The notes under the pieces were generated by a model, which was not told the DNA's origin, ran no database searches, and saw only the letters and a program-made list of their open reading frames with translations. From Streptomyces apocyni (GTDB lineage: Bacteria > Actinomycetota > Actinomycetes > Streptomycetales > Streptomycetaceae), in contig NZ_WHOM01000034.1 of NCBI RefSeq assembly GCF_009739465.1, forward strand, positions 1 to 64,000: a stretch of DNA of 64,000 nt. Reading direction: 5' to 3'. The position numbers and the translations under genes were made by a program. Below are positions 62,501 to 64,000 of this stretch, piece by piece. Within the stretch, counting starts at the first letter, position 1, and every line of letters begins with the position of its first letter.

Positions 62501-64000
62501 TGGAGGCGGCCGAGGAGATCGTGCGCCAGCTGCGGCTGCGCGACCTGGGCGGCATCGTCGTCATCGACTTCATCGACATGGTGCTGGAGTCCAACCGCGA
62601 TCTGGTGATGCGTCGCCTGCTCGAATGCCTGGGCAGGGACCGTACGAAGCACCAGGTCGCCGAGGTCACCTCGCTGGGTCTGGTCCAGATGACCCGTAAG
62701 CGGGTCGGGCAGGGGCTCCTTGAGTCCTTCTCCGAGACCTGCGTGCACTGCAACGGCCGTGGCGTCATCGTCCACATGGAGCAGCCGGCCGTTGTCGGTG
62801 GCGGCGGTGGCAAGCGCGCCAAGAAGCGCGGCCGGGGTGGCGAGGCCGCCGCCGCGCCGGAGACCGGTGCTGAGCCGGAGGTCGAGACCGAGACCGAGGC
62901 GGAGGTCGCGGCTGAGGCCGCGGCGCCCGCGAAGCTGCCGGAGCCGGAGTTCGTTCCGGATGAGGAGCTGTACAGCAGCCGGGCCGAGGCGGAGGCCGCG
63001 GCGGGCCGTGGCCGCTCCCGGCGCAGGGTCAGCCGCAAGGCGTCGGCTCCGGCGGGTCCGGCCAAGGTGGCGGCCGAGCCGCCGGTGGCCACCGAGGCGC
63101 CGCGCGTCGAGGCTCCGGTGGAGGTCGCGGCTGAGGCCGAGGCCCCTGTCGCGGAGCCCGCCGCCGAGCGTGTTGCCGCCGAGGCGGCGCCGCGTTCCCG
63201 TCGCCGGGCTTCCCGTAAGGCGTCCGCGCCCGCGGGTGCGCCGAAGGCGAGCGCGGAGCAGGCTGAGGCCACTGCCGTGACGGCCCCTGAGGCCGTCGTG
63301 GAGGCGCCGCAGGTCCCGGAGGCCCCCGAGGCTCCCGAGCCCGCTCCGGCCGTCGTCGAGCCCGCTCCGGCCGTCGTCGAGGCCGCTCCGGCTGTCGAGG
63401 GCGTCGAGGAAGCGGCTCCCCCGGCGCGAGGCCGCCGTAGGGCCGTCCGGAAGGCGTCCGCGCCCGCCGGGTCGCCCAAGGCGTCCGCCGAGCCGGTGGC
63501 CGAGGCCCCTGCCGAGGTCAAGGCCGAGGTCGTCGAACCGGTCGCGGAGCCCGTGGCCGCGCAGCCGGTGACCGAGGCCGTCCAGGAAGCGGCCCCGCCG
63601 CGCCCGCGCAGGCGCGCCGTCCGCAAGGCGGCTGCGCCGACCGCTTCGGCGGAGGCGGCCGTGGTCGTGGTCCCCTCGGTCTCCCCTGAGGAGGCCGCGC
63701 CGACCACGGAGGCCGCGGAGCCCACCGAGGCCGCGGAGCCCACCGAGGCCGCGGAGCCCACGGAGGCTGGGGAGCCCACCGAGGCCGCCCCCGCCAAGAA
63801 GGCCGCCGCCCGCAAGTCGGCCAAGAAGGCCACCGCCAAGAAGGCCGCCACCAAGAAGACGGCGGCCACGGCGACGGCCAAGAAGACCGCGGCCAAGACC
63901 GTGGCGAAGAAGACGACGGCCAAGAAGGCCGCCACCAAGAAGACGGCGGCCAAGAAGACCTCGGCGGCGGAGCAGCAGGCCACGCCGTCCGTCTCCGCAT
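59521..64000 (+). CDS. rne: RNase E/G family endoribonuclease (partial, runs off window)
   Basis: The frame is open for 1493 codons to the edge. Residues 1-650 are low-complexity Arg/Glu/Ala/Pro with six copies of an RRRATRKxxAPAGAP module; residues about 650-1090 are the catalytic core with S1 domain (NVLVEHYVNKEQSTSYVGNV), catalytic Asp in VVDVNTGKFTG and VVIDFIDM, and the zinc-link TCVHCNGRG; then four more Arg modules and a Lys-rich histone H1-like tail (AKKATAKKAATKKT). In Streptomyces RNase ES both flanks bind RNA and degradosome partners such as PNPase. ATG behind GGGAG. Confidence 0.95.
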   Translation, partial: MLEPNDPGMTGEAEDHRTTPGDKLPPRRRRAASRPAGPPVGATADTGAAAIPPTTGASAAAGNPVAVDAAAAEAPAAAEEAAPRPRRRATRRAAAPAGAPKPAEGAVADDVDTSVGTADDGVATADGGEPAAAAEPAPEAAPRRPRRRATRKTTAPAGAPARTAPVEPAAAEAAPESSVEEAAEEAAPRGRTRRRATRKVSAPAGAPARNEPETESLTEEPAVAAAESDAAEPPAAETPAEEAAPRGRTRRRATRKVTAPVGAPVQSETEEPAVAAAENESAVAGAASEEPSEGSVEEAAPRGRTRRRATRKATAPAGAPAQSTQPAEAEPQAKAPAAEPEPEAAQPEAPAEEPAADAGPRRGRRRATRKAAEIFTAPVGTTSAPEPEQEQEPAAQEQAEAATGSRRRPKRPAVAMFQAPVFTEPMFQTPETAAAAAAEPVEAEDEEEDVATAEVAPEEPVGRGRRRRRRGEQASEPVAAAVTAPPQEPAEAEEEAAEAEHEAGAETEDGEGQGERPGRRRRRGGRRRRRGESTDSDAESGESDEGTNDRTAAERGEEDAADSAEQAEQDAEDERSERGDSGSSSRRRRRRRRRAGDSGPEAEPGDGDPERTVVKVREPRKKDEPSAPSDEVQSIKGSTRLEAKKQRRREGREQGRRRVPIITEAEFLARREAVERVMVVRQSGERTQIGVLEDNVLVEHYVNKEQSTSYVGNVYLGKVQNVLPSMEAAFIDIGKGRNAVLYAGEVNFEALGMANGPRRIESALKSGQSVLVQVTKDPIGHKGARLTSQVSLPGRYLVYVPEGSMTGISRKLPDTERSRLKSILKKIVPEDAGVIVRTAAEGASEDELRRDVERLQAQWEDIQKKSQQISTSSPSLLYGEPDMTVRVVRDIFNEDFSKVIVSGTEAWDTIHGYVNHVAPDLVDRLSKWTSEVDVFATYRIDEQLMKALDRKVWLPSGGSLVIDKTEAMIVVDVNTGKFTGQGGNLEETVTRNNLEAAEEIVRQLRLRDLGGIVVIDFIDMVLESNRDLVMRRLLECLGRDRTKHQVAEVTSLGLVQMTRKRVGQGLLESFSETCVHCNGRGVIVHMEQPAVVGGGGGKRAKKRGRGGEAAAAPETGAEPEVETETEAEVAAEAAAPAKLPEPEFVPDEELYSSRAEAEAAAGRGRSRRRVSRKASAPAGPAKVAAEPPVATEAPRVEAPVEVAAEAEAPVAEPAAERVAAEAAPRSRRRASRKASAPAGAPKASAEQAEATAVTAPEAVVEAPQVPEAPEAPEPAPAVVEPAPAVVEAAPAVEGVEEAAPPARGRRRAVRKASAPAGSPKASAEPVAEAPAEVKAEVVEPVAEPVAAQPVTEAVQEAAPPRPRRRAVRKAAAPTASAEAAVVVVPSVSPEEAAPTTEAAEPTEAAEPTEAAEPTEAGEPTEAAPAKKAAARKSAKKATAKKAATKKTAATATAKKTAAKTVAKKTTAKKAATKKTAAKKTSAAEQQATPSVSA

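Overview
The window is a stretch of high-GC actinobacterial chromosome, almost certainly Streptomyces. Evidence: strong G/C third-codon bias, many GTG starts, two tRNA genes, and the conserved block tig - clpP1 - clpP2 - clpX - valS - folC - ndk - mreBCD - penicillin-binding protein - rodA/sfr - rne known from Streptomyces chromosomes. The species cannot be named from sequence alone.

Layout. (1) 1-11.8 kb is core metabolism and stress: the 5' part of an AbiEi-like gene, aminopeptidase N, a DsbA-fold mycothiol-dependent nitroreductase, an Fe/Zn superoxide dismutase with a near-perfect Nur operator and a 3' end that could release the s-SodF small RNA, an amino-acid permease, the biotin transporter BioY, ribose-5-phosphate isomerase B, an endonuclease VIII-like glycosylase, an Eis-type acetyltransferase and a membrane PP2C phosphatase. 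(2) 11.8-16.1 kb is accessory: gene-free inverted repeats, a small GntR regulator divergent from a coupled two-gene operon, a frameshifted lipoprotein, an Imm49 immunity gene and a broken 5' scrap of an IS701-type transposase. (3) 16.1-28.9 kb is a type VII (ESX) secretion locus. It holds a 770-aa polymorphic toxin with a coupled 76-aa candidate immunity gene, a DUF6507-like partner, two WXG100/ESAT-6-like proteins, an HD-domain protein, a small membrane protein, EccD, a MinD-like ATPase, EccC and a DUF6177-like protein. (4) 28.8-31.6 kb has an acyltransferase, two small membrane proteins, and tRNA-Gly and tRNA-Pro. (5) 31.6-53.9 kb is the conserved proteostasis (trigger factor, ClpP1P2X), ValRS, folate, NDK and cell-wall elongation (MreBCD, PBP2, RodA) block, followed by a CYTH-CHAD protein and a B12/radical SAM protein. 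(6) 53.9-58.4 kb is a second accessory patch with a DUF6879/XRE-DUF5753 regulatory group, whose first small gene is frameshifted in a G7 tract, and a tandem-repeat membrane protein. (7) 58.4-64 kb has the DUF2344 partner of the radical SAM protein and the RNase E/G gene, which runs off the window.

How it works together. In region 3 the EccC motor and EccD channel would export the WXG100 pair and, by inference, the large toxin; the 76-aa protein coupled to the toxin, and perhaps the separate Imm49 protein, would protect the producer. GC visibly falls over the toxin's C-terminal domain and the genes after it, as expected when toxin tips and immunity genes are exchanged. Regions 5 and 7 are housekeeping with short intergenic gaps and clear hairpin terminators. 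Several genes (valS, folC, the CYTH-CHAD gene) have a -10 hexamer 6-7 nt ahead of the start codon and no ribosome-binding site, so they are predicted leaderless.
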